A DNA stretch of 64,000 bases, taken from positions 248,001 to 312,000 of the forward strand of contig NZ_FNNE01000005.1 of NCBI RefSeq assembly GCF_900106945.1. Direction: 5' to 3'. Position 1 is the stretch's first letter. Each line of letters opens with the position of its first letter. Under the pieces are notes generated by a model that saw only the letters and a list, made by a program, of their open reading frames with translations, did no database searches and was not told where the DNA came from. A program made the translations under genes and the position numbers. This document shows positions 28,215 to 35,885 of this stretch, one piece after another. Source of the stretch: Marinobacter mobilis (lineage in GTDB: Bacteria; Pseudomonadota; Gammaproteobacteria; Pseudomonadales; Oleiphilaceae).

Positions 28215-28436
28215 TTAGGGAGTCTGGGCGTTGGTGAACAGGTTGTTGAACGCGTTTGTCAGTGTTGTCTGCACCGTGGTGTTACTGGCCAGAACACCCA
28301 CAATAATGATGATAGCGGCAGCCAGCACAATATATTCCAGTGCGGTCGCACCCTTTTGCTGCTTGGGAGCCGACATCGCCAGCTGAGCCTTGATCAGAGC
28401 TTTGGTTGAAGCATTACGAAGGGTTTTCAGTTTCAT
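28215..28436 (-). CDS. flp: Flp type IVb pilin
   Basis: A 73-residue precursor of the major pilus subunit. The ATG at 28436 is preferred to the GTG at 28442: the AGGTGAG ribosome site ends 6 bases before the ATG and abuts the GTG. A basic leader ends at Gly29; the mature protein would begin ATALEY, with Glu34 at +5 and Tyr35, the Flp signature, followed by the hydrophobic helix IVLAAAIIIIVGVL. The short C-terminus is Asn/Thr-rich. It is the first gene of the operon. No TadV-type prepilin peptidase gene occurs in the window. Confidence 0.95.
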   Translation of the reverse strand: MKLKTLRNASTKALIKAQLAMSAPKQQKGATALEYIVLAAAIIIIVGVLASNTTVQTTLTNAFNNLFTNAQTP

Positions 28437-28727
28437 CGTCACTCACCTTTTCTGTACGAACGTACGCAATTGTCATGTTAGTCCAACTATGCCCCCGGAT
28501 ACGCCCCAGCGCAAACCGCTTTGCTCCGATATTTGTAATAAAGTGTCAATCTTCAATGCAATTGAATAATGTTCAGCCGATCTAAATTTCAGTCGCCCAC
28601 GCCTTGTTACAGAAGGCCAGACAGACAGCACCCGTTATAAGTTCTGTTTCACTCTGTTAACCCGCCAGTCCCCGATGATGATATAAACGGAATCAGCTCA
28701 ACAACAACGCCAACAGGAGCCACCGAT
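28437..28727. promoter_or_regulatory. Divergent promoter region between flp and the oxidoreductase gene
   Basis: A 291-base non-coding region serving two divergent genes. Just upstream of the flp ribosome site is an inverted repeat GTACG-AA-CGTAC (28454-28465), well placed to control translation or transcription of the pilus operon. A minus-strand TTGACA hexamer lies at 28549-28544, but no good -10 follows at normal spacing, so I do not call a promoter. On the plus side there is a strong AGGAG ribosome site before 28728. Confidence 0.4.
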
Positions 28728-30416
28728 ATGCCTCGCCCGGAATCCCCCAGTAACCTTAAACCCAGCTCGATTCGGATTGGCCGTCGCTACCGTGCCAACC
28801 GGCTTGAAGGCCCCTACGATGCCATCGTGATTGGTTCCGGCATCGGCGGCCTGACCACCGCCGCCTGCCTGTCCAAGGCTGGCCGCAAGGTGCTGGTACT
28901 GGAGCAGCACTACACCGCAGGCGGCTACACGCATAGCTATGCCCGCAATGGCTATGAGTGGGATGTGGGTGTTCACTACATTGGCGACATGGGCTCCCCC
29001 AATACCCTTGGCCGCAAGCTGTTCGACTACATCACCGACGGCAAGCTGCGCTGGGCGCCCATGGACAGCCACTACGACCGTTTTTACCTCGGCGACACCA
29101 TCATCAACCTCAAGGCCGGCCGCGACGGCTTCCGCCAGTCCCTGCTCAAAGCCTTCCCCGAAGAACAGCGCGCCATCGACGATTACCTGCAACTGCTGGG
29201 CAAGGTCGCCGCAGGCATGCAGTGGTACACATTGTCGAAGCTGGCGCCGGGGATCACCAGCAAGGCCCTGGGCAAACTGCTCAAAGCGGTGGCACTGCCA
29301 GACTGCTTCAACCGAACCACTTACGAGGTGCTGTCCGGACTGACCGACAACGAGGAACTGATCGGGGCACTGACGGGCCAGTGGGGCGACTGCGGCGTAA
29401 CCCCGAAGCAGTCCAGCTTCATGATCCACGCGCTGATCGCCAAGCATTACCTGCACGGCGGCTACTACCCCGTGGGGGGTGCCTCGGAAATGGCCAACAC
29501 CATCCTGCCGGTCATTCGCGCGGGCGGCGGCGAGGTCATGACCTACGCCGATGTGACCGACATTCTGATTGAACGCGGCCGGGCTGCAGGCGTGCGCATG
29601 AGCGACGGCGAGGAAATCCGCGCACCGCTCATCATCAGCAACGCCGGGGTGATCAACACTTTTGAACAGCTGTTGCCCGCGGAAGCCGCCCAACGCTGCG
29701 GGTATCGTCGCAAGCGTCAGCACATCGAGCCGTCGATGCCACACATTGGTCTCTATATCGGGCTCAAGGGCACGCCCGAGGAACTGGGCCTGCCAAAGAC
29801 CAACTTCTGGATTTACCCCAACGCCCACCACGACGAAAACGTGCAACATTTTCTGGCAGACCCAGACAGTGAGTTTCCGGTGATCTACATTTCCTTTCCG
29901 GCGGCCAAAGATCCGGATTACCAGAACCGCTGGCCCGGCACCGCCACTATTGAGATTGTGGCACCGACCAGCTACGAGCAGTTCGAGGGCTGGAAAGACA
30001 CCACCTGGGGCAAGCGCGGCGATGACTACGAGGCGCTCAAGACGGCCATCACCGACAGGCTGATGGAGGCCCTTTACGACAAGCTGCCGCAACTCCGGGG
30101 CAAGGTGGACTACATTGAAACCTCAACACCGTTATCCACCGCCTGGTTCTGCCGCTACAACCGCGGCGAGATCTACGGTCTCGACCACACACCGGAACGC
30201 TTCGAGCAGACCTGGCTACGGCCCAAAACGGATATTCCCGGATTGTTCCTTACCGGCCAGGACATCCTCACCTGCGGCGTGGTCGGCGCGATGATTGGCG
30301 GTCTGATCACCACCCTGTCCATTCAGGGCGTGAAGGGACTGCCGCTGGCGAAGCAGATCTTTTTCGATCGCCGTAAAGACAGCACCGAGGACGCGCGGGC
30401 GGTCGCCACTCGCTGA
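28728..30416 (+). CDS. FAD-dependent oxidoreductase of the phytoene desaturase/retinol saturase type
   Basis: A 562-residue flavoprotein. The dinucleotide-binding motif is YDAIVIGSGIGGLTTAACLSKAG, written here in parts: VIGSGIGGL at about 35-45, then VLEQHYTAGG. The N-terminal 25 residues are basic and not a signal peptide. The C-terminal FAD block LFLTGQDILTCGVVGAMIGG is typical of the CrtI/all-trans-retinol 13,14-reductase (RetSat) branch. The substrate is probably a polyene or isoprenoid lipid, but no carotenoid genes are adjacent. It is a single-gene unit with its own terminator. Confidence 0.85.
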   Translation: MPRPESPSNLKPSSIRIGRRYRANRLEGPYDAIVIGSGIGGLTTAACLSKAGRKVLVLEQHYTAGGYTHSYARNGYEWDVGVHYIGDMGSPNTLGRKLFDYITDGKLRWAPMDSHYDRFYLGDTIINLKAGRDGFRQSLLKAFPEEQRAIDDYLQLLGKVAAGMQWYTLSKLAPGITSKALGKLLKAVALPDCFNRTTYEVLSGLTDNEELIGALTGQWGDCGVTPKQSSFMIHALIAKHYLHGGYYPVGGASEMANTILPVIRAGGGEVMTYADVTDILIERGRAAGVRMSDGEEIRAPLIISNAGVINTFEQLLPAEAAQRCGYRRKRQHIEPSMPHIGLYIGLKGTPEELGLPKTNFWIYPNAHHDENVQHFLADPDSEFPVIYISFPAAKDPDYQNRWPGTATIEIVAPTSYEQFEGWKDTTWGKRGDDYEALKTAITDRLMEALYDKLPQLRGKVDYIETSTPLSTAWFCRYNRGEIYGLDHTPERFEQTWLRPKTDIPGLFLTGQDILTCGVVGAMIGGLITTLSIQGVKGLPLAKQIFFDRRKDSTEDARAVATR

Positions 30417-30437
30417 AATGTAAAATTTGTTAAACAG

Positions 30438-30465
30438 GTGGGCGCGCATTGCGTCCACTTTTTTT
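30438..30465 (+). terminator. Rho-independent terminator after the oxidoreductase gene
   Basis: GTGGGCGC pairs with GCGTCCAC (8 bp, one G-U pair) across a 5-base loop, followed by seven T residues. It lies 22 bases after the stop codon. Confidence 0.82.
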
Positions 30466-30641
30466 ACGCATATCCAGCCAGAACCCGGACTTTCGTCAGA
30501 TTCCTTTACAGCACTGCTTTCCGAAAGAACCAACCTTACCCTTATATCGCACTGATTATTAAAGCCATTTAATTTTTGGCACTCATCCTGCTCTGGTGTC
30601 TTACAACCCCAATACAATTTCATCTGGATGAGGAATTACCG

Positions 30642-31265
30642 ATGAATCGCTTCTGCCAATGGATGACCACCCTCGCCCTGACTCTGGCTTTTACCGGCGC
30701 CCAGGCAACGGTGATCACCCAGTCCGACGAAGGCGAGATGCACACGGAGGTCGCGGGCGCGACTGAAATCGACTTCGGCGAGGGCTGTGGCTACGCCAGC
30801 TGCAGCGGCGACTTCCAGATTGTGACCGGTGACCTGAGCGGCCGCTATGCGGCACCGGCCGGCACCGGCAGCGACAACCCCTACCTGAGCGTACCCAACC
30901 CCAACCAGAGTGGAACGGCCATTCTTGAGCTGGGTGAAACCGCCAACTACTTCGGCCTGTACTGGGGTTCCATCGACAGCTATAACACCATTTCCTTCTT
31001 CCTGGCCGGTGTACTGATCGACACCTTCGGCGGCGGCGATGTTGCAGCACCTGCGGACGGCAATCAGCTGGCCTCCGCCACCAACCGCTTCATCAACTTC
31101 TTTTTCGGCGACCTGCGCTTCGACCAAGTTCACCTTGCCAGCGACAACTACGCGTTTGAAAGTGACAACCACGCCTATGCCACGGTGTCTGAGCCCGGCA
31201 CTCTCGCCCTGATGGGCATTGCCCTTGCCGGCCTGCTGATGGCACGTCGCCGCCGGCAACACTGA
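30642..31265 (+). CDS. PEP-CTERM sorting domain protein
   Basis: A 207-residue secreted protein. The ATG at 30642 has a GAGGAA site 6 bases upstream and gives a signal peptide (MNRFCQWMTTLALTLAFTGA, cleavage after AQA). The C-terminus has a complete PEP-CTERM signal: SEPGTLALMG, a hydrophobic segment IALAGLLMA and the basic tail RRRRQ. This marks substrates of an exosortase (EpsH/XrtA-type) that are released to the exopolysaccharide matrix. The mature part is Gly/Ser/Asp-rich with a Cys pair (GCGYASC). No exosortase gene is in the window. Confidence 0.88.
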   Translation: MNRFCQWMTTLALTLAFTGAQATVITQSDEGEMHTEVAGATEIDFGEGCGYASCSGDFQIVTGDLSGRYAAPAGTGSDNPYLSVPNPNQSGTAILELGETANYFGLYWGSIDSYNTISFFLAGVLIDTFGGGDVAAPADGNQLASATNRFINFFFGDLRFDQVHLASDNYAFESDNHAYATVSEPGTLALMGIALAGLLMARRRRQH

Positions 31266-31281
31266 GTTCTGACGTCTTCGA

Positions 31282-31304
31282 CCCCGGCCCTGCCGGGGTT
31301 TTTT
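31282..31304 (+). terminator. Rho-independent terminator after the PEP-CTERM gene
   Basis: CCCCGGC pairs with GCCGGGG around a 3-base loop (7 bp), followed by six T residues, 17 bases after the stop codon. Confidence 0.9.
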
Positions 31305-31331
31305 ATGCCCGAAACTCCGCAGGACCCTGTG

Positions 31332-32087
31332 TCACAACCTCTCCAGAACCTTGAAATGGCGTCGACAAGCGGGCAGATAACTCGCGCCAAACAGATTGTA
31401 GTGATTGAGCACATGATAGAGGTTGTAGATGGATTTCTTGACCGGATAGGCACGGCTGCGTGGCAGCTGACCGTCGTAGCTCTGGTAGAACGCCTCACTG
31501 AAGCCACCAAACAGCTCCGTCATGGCCAGGTCCACCTCACGGTCTCCATAATAGACCGCCGGATCAATCAGCCAGACCTGATCGTTCCCGTACAGGACAT
31601 TGCCGCCCCAGAGGTCCCCATGGACCAGACTCGGGTGTTCGCAATGACGGTCAAGAAACGCCACCAGACGATCCCGCTTGCGTGTCAGCAGCGCTTCGAA
31701 CTGGCCCTTCAGCCGGGCATCCTCGACCAGGGCTACCTGATAGCCTAGCCGGTCCTCGACAAAGAACCGCCCCCACGCTTCCGTCATCCGGTTTGGCTGC
31801 CGCGACAAGCCGATGCAATTGTTGTATTCAAGACCATACCTCGCCTGCTTCAGGCCATGAAGGCGTGCAAGCCCCAACCCCAACCGGGCCATCAGTTCCG
31901 GGGTCGGCGCCCCCGGGGCAATCTGCTCCAGTACCAGTTGCCGCCCGGAGACCGACTCCACCCGCGGCACCCGTAACTCTCCGATGTCCGCCGCGGCCAG
32001 CGTCTGGCGGATAAGTTCAAGCCCTTTGGCCTCCACGACCAGGGAATCGCGGTAGGGCGATGGATTGGATTTGCGGTAAAGTGACAT
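31332..32087 (-). CDS. Fructosamine kinase family protein
   Basis: A 251-residue kinase of the fructosamine-3-kinase/ketosamine kinase fold, which phosphorylates sugar adducts on proteins so that they fall off (deglycation). The ATG at 32087 (MSLYRKSN) is preferred over a TTG at 32117. The N-terminal lobe has LVVEAKGLELIRQT. The catalytic loop is SLVHGDLWGGNVLYG and the metal-binding Asp is in WLIDPAVYYGDREVDLAM, both diagnostic of the family. Bacterial members are about 290 residues, so the N-lobe is slightly short here. It is divergent from the YkvA gene with 33 bases between starts. Confidence 0.9.
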   Translation of the reverse strand: MSLYRKSNPSPYRDSLVVEAKGLELIRQTLAAADIGELRVPRVESVSGRQLVLEQIAPGAPTPELMARLGLGLARLHGLKQARYGLEYNNCIGLSRQPNRMTEAWGRFFVEDRLGYQVALVEDARLKGQFEALLTRKRDRLVAFLDRHCEHPSLVHGDLWGGNVLYGNDQVWLIDPAVYYGDREVDLAMTELFGGFSEAFYQSYDGQLPRSRAYPVKKSIYNLYHVLNHYNLFGASYLPACRRHFKVLERL

Positions 32088-32120
32088 ACTCGAAAGTATA
32101 GACCCGAAGGCAGGCAAATC

Positions 32121-32546
32121 ATGGCAGGCATCAGCCAGAAACAGGCCCGCGAGGCCCTCGACTCAGAGGCCGGGCGTGTGGATCCGAGCAATCTCGAAAC
32201 CTTGCTGGCAGAACAGCAACGGATTGAACAGAAGGTGAAAAGCAGCGGCAGGCTGTCCCGCTTCAGCACCGATATTCGCCTGATGATGGATATGCTCAAG
32301 GATTACTGGCAGGGCAATTACCGGGAAATTCCCTGGAAATCCATCGCCGCCATCGCAGGCGCCCTGTTTTACGTACTCAATCCTCTGGACCTGATTCCGG
32401 ACCTGATCCTCGGCTTCGGACTGATCGACGACGCCGGCGTCGTCGCCGCCTGTCTGACCCTGGTGGAAGCAGACCTCCACCGCTACGCCGCCTGGAGAGC
32501 CAGCAAGGGAAATCCCGCCCCCGGCACTGGGCCTGGTACAAATTGA
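32121..32546 (+). CDS. YkvA family (DUF1232) membrane protein
   Basis: A 141-residue protein. The DUF1232 signature is YVLNPLDLIPDLILGFGLIDDAGV, seen here at about residues 85-110 and preceded by a hydrophobic segment (SIAAIAGALFYVLNP). The N-terminal half is charged and helical. Function is unknown; homologues are often small inner-membrane proteins. It shares a 33-base intergenic region with the divergent fructosamine kinase gene. Confidence 0.85.
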   Translation: MAGISQKQAREALDSEAGRVDPSNLETLLAEQQRIEQKVKSSGRLSRFSTDIRLMMDMLKDYWQGNYREIPWKSIAAIAGALFYVLNPLDLIPDLILGFGLIDDAGVVAACLTLVEADLHRYAAWRASKGNPAPGTGPGTN

Positions 32547-32605
32547 TGGTGTTTGCCAAATGCCTGGGCTGATATGATTCGTCAGTAAAGTCATCGTTTC
32601 GAGGC

Positions 32606-32636
32606 GGCCCGGAAAGCCCGTGAACATGTCCGGGCC
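32606..32636 (+). promoter_or_regulatory. Leader hairpin upstream of pomA
   Basis: GGCCCGGA and TCCGGGCC form a perfect 8-bp stem with a 15-base loop, 45 bases before the stator gene start. No T tract follows, so it is not a standard terminator. It may be a 5' UTR structure or simply a boundary element after the YkvA gene. Confidence 0.35.
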
Positions 32637-32680
32637 AATGATATTCCGCCTGTTTTTATGCCATTTCCCTTGGAGTCGCT

Positions 32681-33457
32681 GTGGACTTAGCCACCCTGAT
32701 CGGCCTGATAGGGGCCTCCGCCCTTATCGCCACCTCCGTTATTCTTGGTGCGTCGCCCGGCGTATTCCTCAATATTCCCTCGCTGATGATTGTGCTCGGC
32801 GGCAGCATGCTGGTGGTTCTGGCCAAGTTCAGCGTGGGCCAGTTTTTCAGCGCCTTCAAGGTGGCAGCCCGGGCCTTCAAGTTCAAACTCCCCGCGACCC
32901 AGGACAGCATCGAGGAAATCATCGAGATCGCCCAGGTCGCCCGCAAGAGTGGCGTGCTTGGACTGGAAGGACGGGAAGCCAGCTCGCCATTCCTGCAGCA
33001 GGGCATCCAGATGCTGGTGGATGGCCAGACCGCCGAGACCATCAAAGAACTGCTCTCCAAGGAACGCCTGATGACGCTGGATCACAACCGTTCGGGCGCC
33101 AAGGTGTTTTCTGCGTTTGCCGATGTCGGCCCGGCCATGGGAATGATCGGCACGCTGGTCGGCCTGGTACAGATGCTCTCCAATATGGAAGACCCGAAAT
33201 CCATTGGTCCCGCCATGGCAGTTGCGCTGCTGACAACGCTCTACGGCGCGATGCTCGCCACAATGATTGCTGGCCCTATTGCCGACAAGCTGACTCTGCG
33301 AATGACCGAGGAGGCGCGCATGCAGTCGCTCTATATCGACGCGCTGGTTGCCATTCAGGAAGGCAAGAACCCCCGCATCATCGAGCAGTTGCTGACCAGC
33401 TATCTGCCCCCCGACAAACGTGAGAAAAGCGGTAACGCCGAACAGGCTGCCGGGTAA
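32681..33457 (+). CDS. pomA: Flagellar motor stator protein PomA (MotA family)
   Basis: A 258-residue inner-membrane stator subunit. It starts with GTG, with GGAG 5 bases upstream. Four membrane segments are visible: 3-22, 30-50, about 150-172 and 182-202. The cytoplasmic loop carries GLLGLE-like VARKSGVLGLEG, and TM3/4 have ADVGPAMGMIGTLVGLVQML and GPAMAVALLTTLYGAMLATM, as in the sodium-driven PomA/MotA1 group. Six bases separate it from pomB. Only this stator pair is present; no other flagellar genes are nearby, which is common. Confidence 0.93.
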   Translation: MDLATLIGLIGASALIATSVILGASPGVFLNIPSLMIVLGGSMLVVLAKFSVGQFFSAFKVAARAFKFKLPATQDSIEEIIEIAQVARKSGVLGLEGREASSPFLQQGIQMLVDGQTAETIKELLSKERLMTLDHNRSGAKVFSAFADVGPAMGMIGTLVGLVQMLSNMEDPKSIGPAMAVALLTTLYGAMLATMIAGPIADKLTLRMTEEARMQSLYIDALVAIQEGKNPRIIEQLLTSYLPPDKREKSGNAEQAAG

Positions 33458-33463
33458 CACGGC

Positions 33464-34378
33464 ATGGACGAACTTCCGGAAGAGGAAAAAGCAGGTATCC
33501 CGGCATGGGTGGTCACCTTTGCCGACCTGATGTCGCTGTTGATGTGCTTCTTCGTGCTGCTGCTGTCGTTTTCTGAAATCGACGCCCAGAAATTCAAGCA
33601 GATCGCAGGTGAGCTGGCTCAGGCGTTCGGCGTTCAGAGGGAGGTACCTGCACTGGAAATCCCGATGGGCACCAGTCCGGTCTTCGACCAGTTCTCACCC
33701 GCACCGCCAGAGCCTACGGTGGTCAACGAAGTACGCCAAACCACCTCGGAACAGGCACCGGAACTGGACACCTTACGCGGTCGTGCGGAGGCCGACATTC
33801 AGCGTCAGCTTGACCAGCAAGTGCAGGAAACCACAACCAGAGTGGCCGAGGTACTGGATGAAGCCATCCGCGATGGCCGGGTACAGCTGGCCGAAGATGA
33901 ACACCGCATCGTGATCCGCATCGAGGAACGGGGCTCCTTCCCATCCGGCTCTGCCGACATCACCTGGGAGTTCGAAGGACTGCTGCTGGAAATGGCGGAA
34001 GTCTTCGCCGACATCCCCGGTAAACTCACCATTGAAGGCCACACCGACAACGTGCCCATTCGCAGCGACCGCTTCAGGAGCAACTGGGACCTGTCAGCCG
34101 TCCGCGCGTCCTCGGTGGCCAATGTGCTGCTGGAGAGCGGCGCAGTGGAACCTCAGCGCCTGGTGGTCAAAGGCCTGGCCGACACCCGCCCGCGGGCAAA
34201 CAACGATTCGACGGAATCTCGTGCGCTGAACCGCCGGGTGGAGATCATCATCGACCTGAGCGGCCCGATGGCAGAAGAGGAAGCCCGGCTCCGGGAACTG
34301 ATCGAAGGCCACCAGGACGAGATCCTGATACCGAACATCGAGAGCAGCCCGGCACCATCGGCCGGTCTGGCATGGTAG
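33464..34378 (+). CDS. pomB: Flagellar motor stator protein PomB (MotB family)
   Basis: A 304-residue protein that couples ion flow to torque and anchors the stator to peptidoglycan. The single membrane helix contains the ion-binding Asp21 in VVTFADLMSLLMCFFVLLLS. A plug/linker region follows with Pro/Glu-rich sequence and a coiled coil (about 100-140). The C-terminal OmpA-like domain has FPSGSADI, IEGHTDNVPI and NRRVEIII. It is in one operon with pomA. Ion specificity (sodium or proton) is inferred only from the PomA-like partner. Confidence 0.93.
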   Translation: MDELPEEEKAGIPAWVVTFADLMSLLMCFFVLLLSFSEIDAQKFKQIAGELAQAFGVQREVPALEIPMGTSPVFDQFSPAPPEPTVVNEVRQTTSEQAPELDTLRGRAEADIQRQLDQQVQETTTRVAEVLDEAIRDGRVQLAEDEHRIVIRIEERGSFPSGSADITWEFEGLLLEMAEVFADIPGKLTIEGHTDNVPIRSDRFRSNWDLSAVRASSVANVLLESGAVEPQRLVVKGLADTRPRANNDSTESRALNRRVEIIIDLSGPMAEEEARLRELIEGHQDEILIPNIESSPAPSAGLAW

Positions 34379-34389
34379 GGCTCGAAGAT

Positions 34390-34437
34390 TGCACCACTAG
34401 TAAGCTTAGTCATGCAATCCCAGGCAAAAATGCACCA
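34390..34437. promoter_or_regulatory. Two NtrC-like half-sites upstream of amt
   Basis: TGCACCA occurs at 34390-34396 and again at 34431-34437, 41 bases apart, close to four helical turns. The heptamer equals one half of the enteric NtrC site TGCACCA-N3-TGGTGCA; the second halves are weak. They sit about 100-150 bases upstream of the -24/-12 element of the sigma-54-type promoter, the usual distance for an enhancer. Confidence 0.55.
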
Positions 34438-34533
34438 TTTTAGAGCCAAGTTCACCTAACTTCATCGAAAGTTACGGCATGCCGCCCCAATTAAAAGCAC
34501 CAACTTCCTGAAAAAACTGCATGCGCCCCAATC

Positions 34534-34549
34534 TGGAACAAGTCTTGCT
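34534..34549 (+). promoter_or_regulatory. Sigma-54 promoter of amt
   Basis: TGGAACAAGTCTTGCT matches the -24/-12 pattern TGGCAC-N5-TTGCW, with GG (34535-34536) and GC (34547-34548) separated by exactly 10 bases. Transcription would start near 34560, about 60 bases before the amt GTG. Together with the upstream NtrC-like half-sites it indicates nitrogen control. Confidence 0.75.
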
Positions 34550-34621
34550 TCGGAAGGGGTCGATTTCATGCACAACCCGCCCGATTGCAACCGGGCGGCC
34601 AATAATCAGGAGTGACAACCC

Positions 34622-35830
34622 GTGGATATCACGAGTGCAGTACACACGCTGACCCAAAGCGCCAACACCCTCTTCATCCTTCTCGGCGCCATCATGGTCC
34701 TCGCCATGCACGCCGGATTCGCCTTTCTTGAAGTGGGCACCGTTCGCCATAAAAACCAGGTCAATGCCCTGGTCAAGATCATGACCGATTTCGGCATTTC
34801 CGCCGTGGTCTACTTTTTCTTCGGTTACTACATCGCCTATGGCAACCATTTTATGGCCGGCGCCGCTGAACTGACCGCCAACAGCGGCTATGAACTGGTC
34901 AAGTTCTTCTTTCTGATGACCTTTGCCGCAGCCATTCCCGCCATTGTATCCGGCGGTATTGCCGAGCGCGCCCGCTTCTATCCGATGCTGATTGCCTCGG
35001 GCCTGATTGTCGGCCTGGTTTACCCGTTCTTCGAGGGCATGATCTGGAACGGCAACTACGGCTTCCAGAACTGGCTCGAGACCCAGTTTGGTGCAAGCTT
35101 CCACGACTTCGCAGGCTCTGTTGTGGTGCATGCGGTTGGCGGCTGGGTGGCACTCGCCGCGGTCCTGTTGCTCGGTGCCCGTAATGGCCGCTACCGCAAT
35201 GGCAAGGTGGTGGCATTCGCCCCGTCCAACATTCCCTTCCTGGCTCTGGGCGCCTGGATCCTCACCGTCGGCTGGTTCGGCTTTAACGTGATGTCTGCGC
35301 AAACCCTGGACGGCATCAGCGGCCTGGTCGCCGTCAACAGCCTGATGGCCATGGTGGGCGGCGTCCTGGTGTCGATGGTGCTGGGCCGCAAAGACCCCGG
35401 CTTCATCCATAACGGCCCGCTGGCCGGTCTGGTCGCCGTATGCGCGGGCTCCGACCTGATGCACCCCGTTGGTGCACTGATTACCGGCGGCGTCGCCGGA
35501 GCCATCTTTGTCTACCTGTTTGAATGGGCCCAGGCCAAAATCGAACGTCTGGATGACGTGCTTGGTGTCTGGCCGCTGCACGGGATCTGTGGCGTGTGGG
35601 GCGGGATCGCCGCCGGTATTTTTGGCCAGCAGGCCCTCGGCGGTCTCGGTGGCGTCAGCCTGATGGCGCAAATCATCGGTTCTGCCGCAGGGGTGGCCAT
35701 TGCCTTTATTGGCGGCCTGATTGTTTACGGCGTGATCAATGCCGTTGCTGGCTTGCGCCTGACGGAGGAAGAGGAATTCAACGGTGCCGATGTCAGCATC
35801 CACCGCATCGGTTCCACCGCCGTCGAATAA
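34622..35830 (+). CDS. amt: Ammonium transporter, Amt/AmtB family
   Basis: A 402-residue trimeric inner-membrane ammonium channel. It starts with GTG after a GGAG site. Eleven membrane segments are expected, beginning with TLFILLGAIMVLAMHAGFAF. The paired pore histidines are in VVHAVGGWVAL and PLHGICGVWGG, and the family blocks GGIAERARFYPML and LGARNGRY are present. The short C-terminal tail (after about 380) would be the site for PII protein contact. No glnK gene is adjacent, unlike many amt operons. The sigma-54 promoter and terminator around it make it a single-gene unit. Confidence 0.95.
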   Translation: MDITSAVHTLTQSANTLFILLGAIMVLAMHAGFAFLEVGTVRHKNQVNALVKIMTDFGISAVVYFFFGYYIAYGNHFMAGAAELTANSGYELVKFFFLMTFAAAIPAIVSGGIAERARFYPMLIASGLIVGLVYPFFEGMIWNGNYGFQNWLETQFGASFHDFAGSVVVHAVGGWVALAAVLLLGARNGRYRNGKVVAFAPSNIPFLALGAWILTVGWFGFNVMSAQTLDGISGLVAVNSLMAMVGGVLVSMVLGRKDPGFIHNGPLAGLVAVCAGSDLMHPVGALITGGVAGAIFVYLFEWAQAKIERLDDVLGVWPLHGICGVWGGIAAGIFGQQALGGLGGVSLMAQIIGSAAGVAIAFIGGLIVYGVINAVAGLRLTEEEEFNGADVSIHRIGSTAVE

Positions 35831-35851
35831 CGTTGCCTGACCCGAACTGAC

Positions 35852-35880
35852 GACGCCCGGCCCTGCCGGGCGTCTTTTTT
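35852..35880 (+). terminator. Rho-independent terminator after amt
   Basis: GACGCCCGGC pairs with GCCGGGCGTC (10 bp) across a 3-base loop, followed by six T residues. It lies between amt and the convergent RND gene; the hairpin itself could also slow transcription from the other side. Confidence 0.93.
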
Positions 35881-35885
35881 CGCAT

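Noticed and set aside
28521..28549. Sigma-70 promoter for flp from a perfect TTGACA
   Set aside because: No acceptable -10 hexamer follows at 16-18 bases.
32586..32613. Flagellar sigma-28 promoter before pomA (TAAAG element)
   Set aside because: The -10 part does not resemble GCCGATAA at the needed spacing.
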